From positions 21,533,237-21,597,236 of the forward strand of contig NC_079372.1 in assembly GCF_021018895.1 (NCBI RefSeq): a stretch of DNA of 64,000 nt, read 5' to 3'. Position 1 is the stretch's first letter, and every line of letters begins with the position of its first letter. Position numbers and translations under genes: made by a program. The notes under the pieces are model-generated. The model had not been told where the DNA came from, ran no database searches, and worked only from the letters and a program-made list of their open reading frames with translations. This document shows, piece after piece, positions 1 through 14,255 of this stretch. Source of the DNA: Seriola aureovittata (taxonomy: Eukaryota > Chordata > Actinopteri > Carangiformes > Carangidae).

Positions 1-1757
1 CATGCTACTCAACAAACTAACAAACCCATTAGCTAGTCTGCCTGTCTCCAAATCCAAAACCTTACATTCATTAGACAGTAATTCAGAGCAGAAAATGAGA
101 TTGAGATCCTTGATGCTACAGAAAAACACATCCCCACCCACCCACCCCCAAAAAAAACCACAACAACGCTGCGATCGCCGAGACAAGATTGAAAAACAAA
201 TTTCTAATTTTGTCCATGAAGTGAAAGAGGAGATGTTACAGACGCACGGAGCAGAATCATTTTTTAATCCATTCCTCCACCCGTCCAATTTAACGCAGCT
301 GCCGGGGCCTATAGTGCCGAGCGGTACTGTATGTGCTTATGTAACTCCAGGAAGCACGGGTGTGAAAAATGGTGTCGTGAATCCATTTTGCAGGTTTCTA
401 CACTTTGCTTTGGGGATTTAGGGCACTGCTCCACAGTGTAGTACATCATGACGATCCAGTTCATCCAGGTTCCTCCAGGTGCGTGTGACAAAGGACGCCA
501 TCTTAGAGTCACAACCGGTGTCAGGAGTCTCTATAAATCTGTCCTTCTATAAATGTTGTTCGGAAGGACGCCTATACTCGCGCTGTGACATGTGCTCCGA
601 AAAGCCCTTCCTCCTCTCCCTCCTCACAAACGTTGACAACCGGTGGCGCTCCAGACGTCCATGGAAATCAACAACCACCATCTCATCTCGCCACTCCATC
701 ACTGACTCCACGGCCGACCCTCCCCACCCCCCACCCACCCCCCTCCAATATCTCCTCTATCATTTTAACTGTCAATCCTTCTCTCCATCAACCCACCTCT
801 CTCTATCTCCATCAGTCTGTATCTCCATCAGAGAACCTTTCAAGCCATCTTGTCATCTAGCCATTCATGTACCAGATTTCTACATCTTCATACCCCCCCC
901 CCCTTCAGTCGTCCCCCTGCTCCGGTCAGCCGGGGCAGTTATAGAAGCTGGAGGAGGAGATGGTTGGGGTTGAGAAAAGGGTAAGAGGGCTGAAAGAGGA
1001 AATGGCGTGGTGTCACGGTGGCGGTAGAGGAGGTTTAACATCCCCAAACCTCTCTGAGTGCCATTTCACCAAACTGTAATAACTGTAAATGGCTGTGGGT
1101 TATGGTAATTTTTCAATTAATCCAAATGAAATGTGGGTAATGTTATAGGAGCTGTGTGGGCTTATATGGCGAGGAGCGCACTGGACTTATAAAGGGGAAT
1201 GAATCGGATAGATAAATCAGATATAAATAACAGTAATGGTGATAATCATCAGCTTTAATTTCAGCGTAATCAGTATCATCCTCACCGCCATCCAATTATC
1301 TCCAGTTATTAGGTATTTTGATGGAAAGCTGGAATGTAATTTTAACATATTTAACCATTATTGCAGGTGATGCACACCTTTCAGTCTAACATTTTTGTCT
1401 TTTCAGTGTGAAAAATGAAACTAGGCAGAGCCACGGCACCTCCAGTTCTCACCTCTACTCTTACTGAAGCAAAGAAATGTCATAATAACTCTGAAATCTA
1501 ACCACTGAATTTATAGCTTTGAAAAACATTCAGTGGCCACTTAAGAAGTTTATGTTGTTCAGCTTTTGTTGATATTGTTGGAAAATATTTATTACTCAGG
1601 TCATAGTTAGTGGACTACATTATCAGTACTACAGCTCAGTGATTTATATGCGGCAGCCCACAACAATATCGACAGCCACATATTGATTTTCTATTTCTGT
1701 TTTACTATTCAAAATGGGCAAAATCTTATTTCATTGAGTTCGTTCAGCCCCTCCTTG
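1..1757. other. No gene seen; pyrimidine-rich tract and a low-repeat block
   Basis: 720-900 is CT/CCA-rich. 1030-1400 is unique-looking AT-rich sequence with many TAAT and ATTA words, possibly regulatory. No splice-supported ORF. Confidence 0.5.
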
Positions 1758-1990
<233 letters not shown>

Positions 1991-3833
1991 AAACCCACCA
2001 GCCAGCCGAAAAGTCGACAACATTTCAATTTTGTGAAATAAAGCTTTGTTGAATAGTCTGAAAAACCACCTCATGCGAGAGTATAAATACGTTTGGGATA
2101 TTTGAGAATTTTTTTGAGATTTGCGTGTTTCAATTATTTGTTTTTAAGTTTGCAATTTCAAATTGTGTATTAAGCAGCTTAACAGAAACGCACGTCAGTC
2201 ATAGAAACATGCAAAACTATGTAAAAAAAATACTCTGCTATGGTTAATATTTTGTTTAACATGGTTTTGCCATGTAAAAAATGAGAAAAAATAAAAAGGT
2301 AAAAAGCAGGTTGTGCTAATGCAAACTCTCTGAGCCATCTCTCTTGAAAAAGCCCCCTATAGTGTCAGTTAGGGATCACTCAGTAGTATTTAATTTCTAA
2401 CATTAAGCAGACAGTGATAGTAGGCACACAGTTGCTTATAAGAATCCTAATTATTGTGGCCTTTCTTTGCTTTCATTTACTTTTCCCTTCCTCCAGTGCG
2501 CTCTTCGGTCAGAAGAAGCTCCATCTTTATTGTACATTCACACTCTGCCATCACTCTGACATTCTGTTTGACATTCAGGTAGCATAGCAACATGACAACA
2601 TGCCCCTACAGCCTAGTGTGAGAATATAGATGCTTTTTGAAAAGGTTGACAAGAGAGGGGGGGGGGGGGAGTGAGAGAGAAGAGATGAAGAAGAGAGGAG
2701 GAGGAGGAGGAGGGGTGGAGAGTGGAGTGAAGCCCTCCACAGATTTGCTTCTTCTCCTTTTCAACCCCACTCTAGAATCCCATTTGAAATTTAAAGCACC
2801 TTTTTTGTGTCTGAAAATACCTTTACACGCGCTGCCATAAATACTGCCCAGAGGTAGCGGCCCCCCCAGTTCCCCCCGCCGACTTGCATGATTCAACAGG
2901 GATGAGCAACTATAATGTTTGACATACATGTGCATACATAGTGTATGTGTGCACACTCAGTATATAACAACGCATACAAATTATATAGAGGAAATTCCAT
3001 TCACAGCCCATATATATAAATGTATAAATCAATCATACAGGCAAGTTTTTATATTCACTGTACCGTATATATGAATGCATATATATATATATAAAACAGT
3101 CATCGTGCACACCTTTATGCATTGTATTGATTCTCTATTCATAAGGAGAGAAATTTAAATGAACGCTTGAAAAATGATTTCTGTTGTAAAACGAGGTGAA
3201 GACAGGGATTTAAAAAAAAAAAAAAAAAAAAAGCACACATAAAACATGAAATACTGGTCAGAGGGGTTATGTAAATGCATTTCTTTTTTCGACCCCAGAA
3301 TTCAATTCATAATTCATAAAGATTAAAGATGAATTTCATATGAGGCTGCACTTCATTCGATTGGCCCTTCTCCCCATTAGAAATGCTATAGCCCAAAGAG
3401 CTCTCCTTTCTCAATGATTAGAGGGAGACCAGATCCTCTCCCTCCTGACCAAATCAATACATCTCCTGATCTGATCCTGCCTCTTAGCCTCCAGTTGCTC
3501 AGAGGAGAGTCAGCAAAGGATGGAATATCACCATCTTCAACGCCACTCATCTTCACTATTCATTTGTAAGGGCCCCCAACCCCCCACCAACAATTACTAT
3601 TTCATTTTCAGAAGATAGAGGATACTTTACATCAAGTATTCATCATCATTTTTATAATACTGTATATCACAGTTGCTATGTGATATCCTGTGTTAATACA
3701 GATTGTTGCTCTCATTGGTTTCAGAAAAGTGTGCTCCCAAGCTACATTTGTATGTTGAAATGTTATCTACTGCTGTTTACTGTATTTATATTTAATAAAA
3801 AAAAAAAAATCATGTTAATTGATATCCCCTTAG
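1991..3833. other. No gene seen
   Basis: Contains a G/GA-rich run (2655-2715), a short poly(A) (about 3212) and a unique-looking block (3240-3500) rich in homeodomain-type TAAT words. Confidence 0.5.
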
Positions 3834-4249
3834 TGTTGATCCATAAGAAGATATATTTGTGGTTTTAAGAACCAAAAACCATCTCATGTAGTTTTACAGC
3901 TCCTCTCTCAGGCTTCGCTCTGGAGGTCTGGTAACAACAGGTCGGTGGCTGACTGTTTTCTGACTGACTGAATAAAAATAAAGCAGATTTCAAGTAAACA
4001 CTCAGAGAAACCGAATCCTGCAGGTGTGCAGGGCTTGGGGCATGGCTGAGAGCGGTGACTGCTTTGTTGTGACATCACAAAGTGACAGAAGTCCTGGCGG
4101 CTGGTTTTAAGGCTCAGTTTCTGAATACAGGCTGTGTGCATTTCTCTGTGGACTGAGGCTTTGATACTTTCACAGTATTAATATAGAACCTAGACCTGAT
4201 CTATAATCAAAAAAGACATGGAAATTTCACTTTATACGATATGGGACCT
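3834..4249 (-). mobile_element. TTAA-MITE family copy 1 (one end lost)
   Basis: Reverse-oriented copy ending TATGGGACCT next to TTAA (4250-4253). The body shares blocks with the other copies, such as (reverse) TGTGACATCACAAAGT and AGAAGATATATTTGTGG. The other terminus is eroded. Confidence 0.75.
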
Positions 4250-4784
4250 TTAAGATTTTACATGCAAAAAACATATGATGAGCTTATAACATATGTTGTA
4301 TTAAATTACACTAACCAACAGTATATAAACTGGTTATAATTAGCCCCACCTCCATCATCTACAGCAGTAATGCTGCCCACATCAGTGCATCAGTAATAAT
4401 GCAGCAGAGTCGACTCGCTGCCTGTGAGGACGACACATGTTGGCCATGGTTGCATCATCGCAAAAGATCTGTGTGCTTGTGCAGAAAACTATAAGATGAA
4501 AAATACATCTTATACAGTTCTTCTACAACAGTCTCTGACTGACATTATGGAGACATTTGAATTCAGTGTACAGGGTGAAACCCATGAATGCAGATTTTCT
4601 GTTATGTTAACATACATTTGTATGATGAGAGTTTTGATGAACACAACTCAGCTGGATGTGGAGGATGTTTGACTTCACTGTCTGGTGACCAATGAAATAC
4701 AGAAATACTATTTCAGACTGTTTTGTCATCTTGACACAGTTGGTGTCAGGTAATTTGACTGTCTTGACCTGAGCAGTGATAAGT

Positions 4785-4885
4785 GATCTTGTTTTGTTTG
4801 ACTAACAGTCCAAAACCCAAAGATATTCACTTTACTATTGTGTACTACAGAGGAAAACAACAAATCCTCACATTTAAGAAGTTGT
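4785..4885 (+). mobile_element. Fragment of a hAT-like AT-rich teleost repeat
   Basis: GTCCAAAACCCAAAGATATT and CAAATCCTCACATTTAAGAA match internal blocks of the repeat seen more fully at 49473-49796. Identification is from memory of the family. Confidence 0.5.
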
Positions 4886-4889
4886 AACT

Positions 4890-5420
4890 GCCCATGTCTT
4901 CCTTGGGCTCTGGTGCATCATGTCTGGTTTTCTCACAGTCTCAGAGTCCTTTAGCTGCTTTTCTGTAAACTTTCACTGAGGAGATGCTTCATCCCATTTC
5001 CACACAGGATCCCTGGAGCTCAGTCAGAGTGACCATCAGGTTCTTGGTCACCTTTCTTACCGAGGCCCTTCTCCCCTGATTGCTCAGCTCCTCCGGGACG
5101 TCAGCTCAAGGAAGAGGATTGTTTTTATAGCCTTCCCCAGATCTGAGCTTCTTTGCAATCCTGTCTCTGAGCTCTGCAGGCAGTTCTTTCTTCCTCATGG
5201 TTTTTGCTCTGATATACATTGTCAGCTGTGAGACCTTATATACACAGGTGTGTGTCTTTCCACTTCATGTCCAATCAGCTGATTTACTGCCTGTGGACTC
5301 CAACAAAGGTGTAGAAACACCTCAAAGATGAGGAACCTGAGCTCAATCTAAAGACAGCACAGTGTCTGAAAACTAATGTGATATTTCAGTTTTGGAAAAA
5401 ATTAAATTAAACAATTTTAG
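4890..5420 (-). mobile_element. Degraded Tc1/mariner-like element, antisense
   Basis: On the minus strand, blocks such as CAATCAGGGGAGAAGGGCC, GGTGACCAAGAACCTGATGG and AAGGACTCTGAGACTGTGAG correspond to the transposase region of fish Tc1-like elements. Many indels and stops; inactive. A T-rich segment with TGGACTCCAACAAAGG matches the 5' part of the element. Confidence 0.7.
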
Positions 5421-5539
5421 CATGAGGCAGCAACATAACAAAATATGATAAACTGCAAGGGACTGAATTCTTTATGAGCCCACTGCACATATTGACAGTA
5501 AACCCATCACTGGGTTTCCTGCCAAACTCTAAGACGAAA

Positions 5540-5570
<31 letters not shown>

Positions 5571-6331
5571 AGCCACAAAAAGTGCCTCATCTTCCCAGAA
5601 AGAAACAGCAGGCCACTCCAGACTTTATCACTGACTCCATGATGCAATTAGCCATCATGGTGGTGCAGCTGTGGTCCTGCTGATTGTATTAGAGAATCAG
5701 TGATGTCTTTCTGGACAAAACCCCAGAGATTGAGAGTGGGACACTCACACAGCCCTAAAACACAATAAAGACAAGTGGCGAAGCCCACAACTCTCTGTGG
5801 GTCTGCTCTTGTTAGGGCTAGCCCTGAAAAATGAGAAGCAAAGTTTTTTTTGTTGTTGTTGTGGGTAGTTTTTGTGTGTGTGTGATTTTTTTTCTCTTGC
5901 TGTGGTTTTATGGCCCAGGGGTCGTTATCTCAGAAACACAGGGAGAAACCAAGAGTCGACTTCAAACAATGCACATACGCACGCACCGCCGCACACGCAG
6001 AACTTCCAGAAGGACGCAGGGGGTTGCTGTGAGGAAGCCCCCCGGGGGTGAGGTGACTTTTGACATGGACAGCAACATATCATACCCCCCAACACACACA
6101 AAGCTCGAGCGTCACTCTCACCCTCCTCACCCACCCCCAGGGGGACAGAGAAAGAGGCAGGCAGGAGAGATAAGCGCTGACACCCCTGCCTTTACCCCCC
6201 CATCACCCCCACCACCTTTCTCCTCTTCATTCAATTCAACACCCACCCACCCCTCCACTTCCCCTTGTTCCCTGTATGTCTGCCCTGTGTAGAGAGCCTC
6301 TGCCAAGTAGTGTGTTGTCTGATCAATCTGT
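5421..6331. other. No gene seen
   Basis: A28 run near 5537; otherwise featureless. ORFs here are short and lack splice context. Confidence 0.5.
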
Positions 6332-7436
<1,105 letters not shown>

Positions 7437-7809
7437 CATACAAGAACTTTGGCTTACTCATACCACATGTGGGGACCTGATTTATCCCATGCTATCAGTC
7501 CAATATGTCCATGCGATGGTGCTACCAGGAGGCATTTTAACCTGACATACTTTTAAATTAGACTTTATGTTCATGAAGCATCAGACGTGAGTCCTTTTAA
7601 TGGGTTCAACATTAATAGTCCTTAAAACTTCATTTGGTAATTGATAAAGAATTAGATACTGTTTGATGAAGGCTACTCCCAGAATACTACGTTTTCATTT
7701 TAACACAGTGCTTTAAAATGACAGTGATCTCCGTCTCCATAACCTGAATCTGAATACGTACATCACATGACCATTCATGACAGTTGTTGTATTAAAATGC
7801 AGAATTTAA

Positions 7810-7892
7810 AGGTCCCATATCTGTACAGCCTGTATTCAGAAACTGAGCTTTAAAACGAGCCGTCAGGACTTCAGTAACTTTGTGATGTTACA
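7810..7892 (+). mobile_element. TTAA-MITE family copy 2 (short fragment)
   Basis: TTAA at 7806-7809 is followed by AGGTCCCATAT. The sequence then jumps to the internal block CAGCCTGTATTCAGAAACTG and stops after the TGTGATGTTACAAC core. The left part between them is deleted. Confidence 0.7.
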
Positions 7893-8664
7893 ACCAAACT
7901 TTCAATGCAATTATTAAAAATCCTGTGTTGTTTACATCTGCGTTCGCTTGATAGCGGTCGTCTTCATTACCACCAACTGTTGATCAGCAGAACAGCGTGA
8001 AACCAGTCCTTGTGCCTGCACACAATTCAAACTAAATAGAGACCCACTAGTAAAAACTTTGCCCCGCAGTGCTCCACAGAGTACCTTTAACATCTCGCCA
8101 TTATGTGACTGTGAACTGTTGGGCATTAATGAGAAAATTAATTAAGCCTTCAACCCCCAAAATAAGTTTTAAAATCCATCACTGATTCAGAGAGAGAAAT
8201 GAAAAACACTCTTCTTCCTTCATGTCATTACTTTTTGCTCCAGGTGCCAAATGTCACACGAGCATCGCATCTCTTTCTGTCCTAAAATGACTGAACAGAA
8301 ACCCCCAGCCTGAATGACAAAAAGCCAGAACTGTAACAGTTGAATGAACCAAGCAATGTTACGTATTCTGTGTCTGAAAAGACAGAGGGTCGAATCACTC
8401 AAGCTGCTGTTGATTGTGTTTACCTGCACTAGTACAGAACGAGAGTTTGCTCATTTGAAACCGCAGTCCAACTGATTAATCATCTCCTTTGGCAAAAAGA
8501 TATGGCAAGGCAGAAACATTGTTTTGCAGGAAAAGTTAGTGGCATAAATAATGAGTAAACCCTGGCTATGCCTGTTCAGCCCTGCAGTTGCAACGAGGCT
8601 AATTAGTCCTTAAGGGAGAAAAACACATTTTTAGAAGAAAATGAATGATCCTGCACTAATACAA

Positions 8665-9190
8665 TGCTGTCATGGTTCTCAGAGAAGGGACCCAAGAGCA
8701 CGACTCAGGAGGCAGATGTAAAAGTAAAGAGTCTTTACTGAGAAAAAAAAAACAAGGATACAAAAATCCAAGTGGGCAAACAAAGTACAAAGAGGTCGAG
8801 CTGAAGCAAAATCCAAAATGAAAAAAAAGAAAAAAAAGCAAGGTCCAATACACTCAAAACAAGCAGACTGGAAATCTAAGGCACATGGCACAAAGACAAT
8901 CTGGCAGAGAGCAAGTGGAAAAGGGCCGGTGTTTGAACTGTAAACTAATGAGTGGATGGGGAACAGGTGAGCAGGTGAGTGGGGAGGAGGAGCAGGCCAG
9001 GTGATTCTACTGGAGGGAAAGGCAGGGTCTGAAATGACTGCAGAAGAAGAACATTAACGCAAGAAACCGCTGGACTGAATGAATGAAAGGATGAATGAGC
9101 AGACTGAAACTGAAAACCACGACACAACGCAGCGACAAGGCAGGGAAAAAACCTAAAGTGACATGATGGACACAACAAGACTGATGCAAC
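8665..9190. repeat. Purine-rich putative interspersed repeat
   Basis: CTGTCATGGTTCTCAGAGAA, then GGACCCAAGAGCACGACTCA and AAAGAGTCTTTACTGAG, with long A-rich stretches. This layout resembles a dispersed fish repeat I remember, but I cannot name its class or show ends. Confidence 0.35.
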
Positions 9191-9358
9191 AGCAGCTAAT
9201 GCACTTCAGAGCAAAAACAAAAGAATCCAGTCGTTTACAGTAAATGGCAAAGTCCTCTTCATTTGCTAGATGTGTGTTATTGACGAGCAAAGAGAAAACG
9301 ACGCAGAGAGACAAGATAGGGAATCCAGATCAATAATGGGAGAGGGGTCACTGAATCC

Positions 9359-9386
9359 AACACACACACACACACACACACACACA
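9359..9386. repeat. Short (CA)n microsatellite
   Basis: About 14 CA units. Confidence 0.9.
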
Positions 9387-10163
9387 TTAATAATGTTTGT
9401 GAAAAGAAAGACTAACTCACGCCGTGAACTTCTGGTGACAGCACAAGCAGCGCAAACTGTCACACGAACATATACAGATTTAATATTTAAAGCCCAGGAG
9501 CTGCTAGCATGCTGCGAACACAACACTCCTGTGCAAGTGAACGCATCACTGTCCATAGTGTTTTAAGTTTAGTCATATATTGAGTCTGTTGCTGGTTCAA
9601 GCTGTCACCTTTAGCTCAGTAGAAAACAAGCCCATTCAGTCCCTGTAAGGTTCGGTACGGTGGCCCTGAAAGCTCAATGCGCTGCAGCTGTAAGAAAACA
9701 TGTTCATCAGTTGGACAACACACATGCTGCAAATACTCACAACACAACCAAGTACAGAAACACGATGCAATTAGCACAGACAACAACGAAAGTGTTTCCA
9801 GGGGACACAAAAAAAAAGTAATGAACTTGACTCGGGCGCACTTGTTGCTCAGTGCTTTGTTGCTTTTGAAGGAGCCTTCGAAATGGGACCGCCTCCTTCA
9901 AATGCAACCTCAGAAGGATGCATCCCCTGAACTGGCACGCAGCTCGTGTCTCACTGTCGAGCTGACAAGGCCGCTCTCAGTCACCGGCGAGGGGAGCGAC
10001 AGTGTTGAAAGGTCAACAGTGACTCAGTGAGGTCAGATCAGTTTGAAAACTCATTCATGTACCGAACACTTCTACTCACCGGAGTTCATATATGTGACTG
10101 TGTTTGTGTGTGAGAAGACTTTTAAGACATGGGATCAGTTTGGAGACGAAGCCAAGGGCTGGA

Positions 10164-10284
<121 letters not shown>

Positions 10285-10619
10285 TCAGTGCGACACATCT
10301 TGCACAGATTAACATGTAAACAAATGGTCGCAACACAAAAGAAACTTTTTACTACCAAATAAAAGCTTTTTAAATGCCTTTGTAGGGTTGACAGCCTGAT
10401 CCGAGTTGGTTTATTTGGCTTATTGAAGCCTCATGCATTGAGCTTGTGCTCTAAGCCTTTTCGATATACGCGATAATGGGATTCATTGCTTCCCCCTCCC
10501 CTGTCCCCTCTTTTTTTCCTCCTGTTCCTGTCCTGCACGCCATCCATTTGAAAAGGAAGGCACTGCATTTAAATTACGCCGGCAGTTTACTGTAAGAGTC
10601 CACCAGGGAAATCGAAGAA

Positions 10620-10860
10620 GAGACAGAAAGAGAAAAGGGGGGGTGGGGGGGGGGGTGAAGAAGCGAGTTATGGGAAATAGCAGAGGATGGAAGGCAAAGT
10701 ATGTACAAAGATGGGGAAGATAGAGACGGTGGGATGGTGGGAAGACGAGAGGTGGGGGGAGCCAGGGGGCGAGTGAATGATTGAAGGAGTGAGTGCAAGG
10801 GAGGGAGGGGGCAGCAGAGTGAGTGAGTGAGTGAGTGAGGGAGTGAGGGAGTGAGGGATA
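10620..10860. repeat. G-rich and (GAGT)n low-complexity tract
   Basis: GGGGGGTGGGGGGGGGG near 10637 and a GTGAGTGAGTGAGTGAG run near 10820; purine-rich on the plus strand, with no gene. Confidence 0.85.
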
Positions 10861-10934
10861 TGGAGCAATAACAGAGGGAGTCAAGAAGGGCAAAGGGTCA
10901 AGGGAAGAATTAAAATTTGAATTAAGAGGTGAGA

Positions 10935-11058
10935 AAGACAGAGAGAGAGAGAGAGAGTGAGAGAGAGAGGCTTATAAACAGGAAGTATCCTTGATTTGTG
11001 TTTTGTTCTTGACGATGGAGAGAATCCATTTGCCAACTCTCTGTCTCTCCTTCTCTCG

Positions 11059-11089
<31 letters not shown>

Positions 11090-11095
11090 GTGTGT
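10935..11095. repeat. (GA)n followed by (CT)n
   Basis: GA runs at 10939-10968 and CT runs at 11065-11090 are complementary and could fold back on each other. Confidence 0.85.
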
Positions 11096-11254
11096 GTCTG
11101 TTGACCACGCTGACCGCCGTCCTCTCCTCCTCTCCACTGATGGATGACAAACAAGCCCAGGCAATCCCAGAATGCTCTTTGTCATCCCCGCAGCGGAGGA
11201 CTGGTGCGTTTAGCTATTTACATGCAAATAGAGGCTCACCCCCCTCTATCCCAT

Positions 11255-11418
<164 letters not shown>

Positions 11419-11610
11419 CTTCCATCAGCCCCCTCTCCTCCCTTATTCATTTTGTCCTGCATTGTGTTCACTTTATTTCAGAGGTGTACTTACTGGAGTG
11501 TGTGTGTGTGTGTGTGTGTCGGTGAGGGGGGTATTAAGGCGTTCCCTGTGACTGCAGCCACACATTATACTGCACACACTCTCCACATTGTAACATGTGT
11601 ATTATTATAC

Positions 11611-11890
11611 TTACAGTGAGTTCAGAAAGTATTCATACCCCTGCACACTTTGTTGTGTTGTATATTTAATTTTAAATTGATTAAATTTACTTTTTGGCCA
11701 ATCAATAATAATGGTCTCCGAATTGCAAATGCATCAAAAAGAAAATATGAATATTCAGACCTTGAAGTTTTTGTACTTTTAGAGGTTTTCACAGGTTTTC
11801 ACCCGTGGAAAACGTGACGTGGGAAAATGAATCTGCTCTGTTTTGAAGGCGACCTGAGCTCAGTCACACCTGATCCAACAAGACTCACAT
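11611..11890 (+). mobile_element. Tc1-like terminal fragment
   Basis: GTTCAGAAAGTATTCATACC and the following TTTGTTGTGTTG resemble the terminal inverted repeat of fish Tc1-like elements. Downstream sequence (GACCTGAGCTCAGTCACACC) is only loosely similar. No transposase. Confidence 0.5.
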
Positions 11891-13974
11891 TCAACAGGCC
11901 TGAGTAAAGACAGAAGACCAGCACCTGCAGCAGCATGATGTGCTATCAATAAACAAGCAGCAGCAACATAACAATAAAAACATTCTACTCCAGCAGCAAC
12001 ATTGAAACCTTCTCTAGCCAACTAAGCGATGAATAGATTAATAATATCTGTGAATTAAATCCCAAAAATGATTTAGTAGTTTTCTTTAATAACATAAAAT
12101 AAACACAAACAGAGCCAGCTGATGTCCTTGGATATTTTCAAGCATGGAGCTGGAACCACTGAGACATGAAACACGATACAGGAAGTCCAGAAACAGATCA
12201 ATGAGTCTGAAGGTTCAGCTCATCAGCAGTTTATATTTCATACACATCATAATGTAGTTGCATGCGAGAGTAAAGATGTTTTTAAGTGTTTATTAGTGTA
12301 TTTATTAACAACTATAATTCCTATATAACTATAATTTGTCCTATGAAGCAGCTGTAAGTGAATTAATGATTGACAATATTATATGTAACCTGATGCTACC
12401 AGATTATTTCATTTCTTATATGAATATTAACTATTTAGTTATTTATAAATATATTTAAAAAATATAAAATAAATATTTTCTTTGCTCCATGACAAAGCAA
12501 ACTCAATCTGCTGAAGAAGACCATGAAATGCAGCAGAAAGCTACATATGATTCGTACAATGATTTGTGATGATTTTTAATAAATGCTTTATAACACACAG
12601 TCATTGAATGTGTTACAGCTTTGTTTTACTTTGTTTTACTGTGTAATGTGTCATTCATTAACTGTTAATGCACCAGTTATGGATGTTTTACAGGAGGCTT
12701 ACATAGCGAGTTACATTATATTGTATTAGTAGTGTGTTTAAATGCTGCTTATAAATGCTAATTACAGTTGGTTAAAGTAAAGTTTTACCCAGAAGGTGGA
12801 GACAAAATTAACCTGTCATGTCCCGCATGTCCAACACTGGTTGATATTTAAGAAAGGAGGAAAGTAAAGAGCTGCTTTTGTGGAAATCATGAATGATTCA
12901 CACGCAGGTGTTTGTTTCTCCTCCAGCAGTCCAGTCTTGGCTTATAGAACATACACTCTCAGCAGCAGCAGCAGGTCAGTGTCTGTGCAGGTGTGAGTGT
13001 GAGTAAAGCCTCCTCTTGCATCTTTCCTGCAACATCCTCTGCACTGAAGTTACTTATTACTTCTCTCAGCTCGTGTTCACTGACAACGATGAGCAGTTTT
13101 GTTTCTTGTTTCCATTAAACTCATCAGAGAGATCATCATTGTCCTCACCAACAGACCCCAGTCAGTATATTTCCACCCCTATCTGCTTAATAGTTGGCAA
13201 AGGGGGGCAGGGGAGAGGAAAACCAGTCAAATGTTTGGGGCCCTCAAAGGGGAAAGGGGCCCCCAATGGACTCTGATATTGGCACATTTTGGCATGACAA
13301 TGAAACCTCCATAAAAACACTACACAGTGCACTGCTGTTGCCCCAAGAATGCTCCTAAATGGGGCCCCTGATGATGAGTGCTGTGTCTAGTGTCTACTAA
13401 TTACCTGTATGTGAGATGTTTAGGGGACATCTGTAAATTGTTGTGTCTGCTAATAGTCTGCATGTGTTGGCACCCAAACACCCCAACTTTTGCACAAAAC
13501 TCTACTTAACAGGTCCTAAAAAAGCCGTAAGAGACCCTCAGTGACCCCACACATGCCCTCTGTGACCAATTTAAGCTAATACTAATGCTGATGCTAATCA
13601 GTTGTTTGTGTGTATTTGTGTTTTTAAACTCACTTTCCTCAAATTGCCCCTTGAAGGCCAAATTATGCATTTTGATTTGAACTGAAGAGAAGATTTGCAA
13701 TGCAACTACAGAACTTCGACAGGTCATGATGTGGAAACAAGATGTAAAAATGTGGCCAAGAATTTGTTGTGGAGTTGCTGAAAAATTATTCAGATGCAAA
13801 TCATGTTCTCCAGGCACAGATATTTGCCTGCAGTGTCCCACATATTTTTAGTTGTTGGACAAAATACAAATGAGCAGGACAACAACAATTAAAGTGTGAG
13901 GCACTTTGAGCTACATCTCTGATATGAAATAAAGTTAATTATTATTATCATTATTATTATTACAATACAATATT
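11891..13974. other. No gene seen
   Basis: AT-rich intergenic sequence; a possible MITE at 12590-12795 is listed separately. Confidence 0.5.
12590..12795. repeat. Possible MITE ending AAAGTAAAGTTTTACCC
   Basis: Repeated words such as AATGCTTTATAA and AAATGCTAATTAC plus the GTAAAGTTTTACCC end recall a teleost MITE. Its left end is not visible; similar words occur at 57900-58140. Confidence 0.3.
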
Positions 13975-14255
13975 TGTGATTATTGATGAATCAGTTGATT
14001 GAGTTGTTTTTTCTGTTTAATAAATTTAACAAAAATGCCAATCATATAATTTTCAGAACCTGATCTTTGGCCAAAACTAAATCATATTAAACTTACAAGG
14101 ACATAAAACTAATCCTCTTGGCAGAAAAGCTGGAACCAGTAAATGTTTGTAATATTTGCTTGATGAATTACTCAAACAAGTGATTGATTATCAATATTCT
14201 TGCGGTTTAATTTTCTGTTGATTGATTAATTGCTTCCGAACTATAGCTGAACTGT
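13975..14255 (+). mobile_element. hAT-like AT-rich MITE, degraded
   Basis: GATTATTGATGAATCAGTTG, AGCTGGAACCAGTAAATG and the terminal TTGATTGATTAATTGC match the repeat at 49473-49796. Confidence 0.5.

Larger units (their letters stand above)
7893..10163. other. No gene seen; repeat-derived in part
   Basis: Apart from the putative repeat at 8665-9190 and a small CA array, 9600-9830 (GCGCTGCAGCTGTAAGAAAA, GTGTTTCCAGGGGACAC) also looks like an interspersed repeat. Confidence 0.45.

Noticed and set aside
5831..6292. 153-codon plus-strand ORF with a hydrophobic N-terminus
   Set aside because: Low-complexity Pro/Ser/Thr/Arg sequence next to simple repeats; no splice or family evidence.
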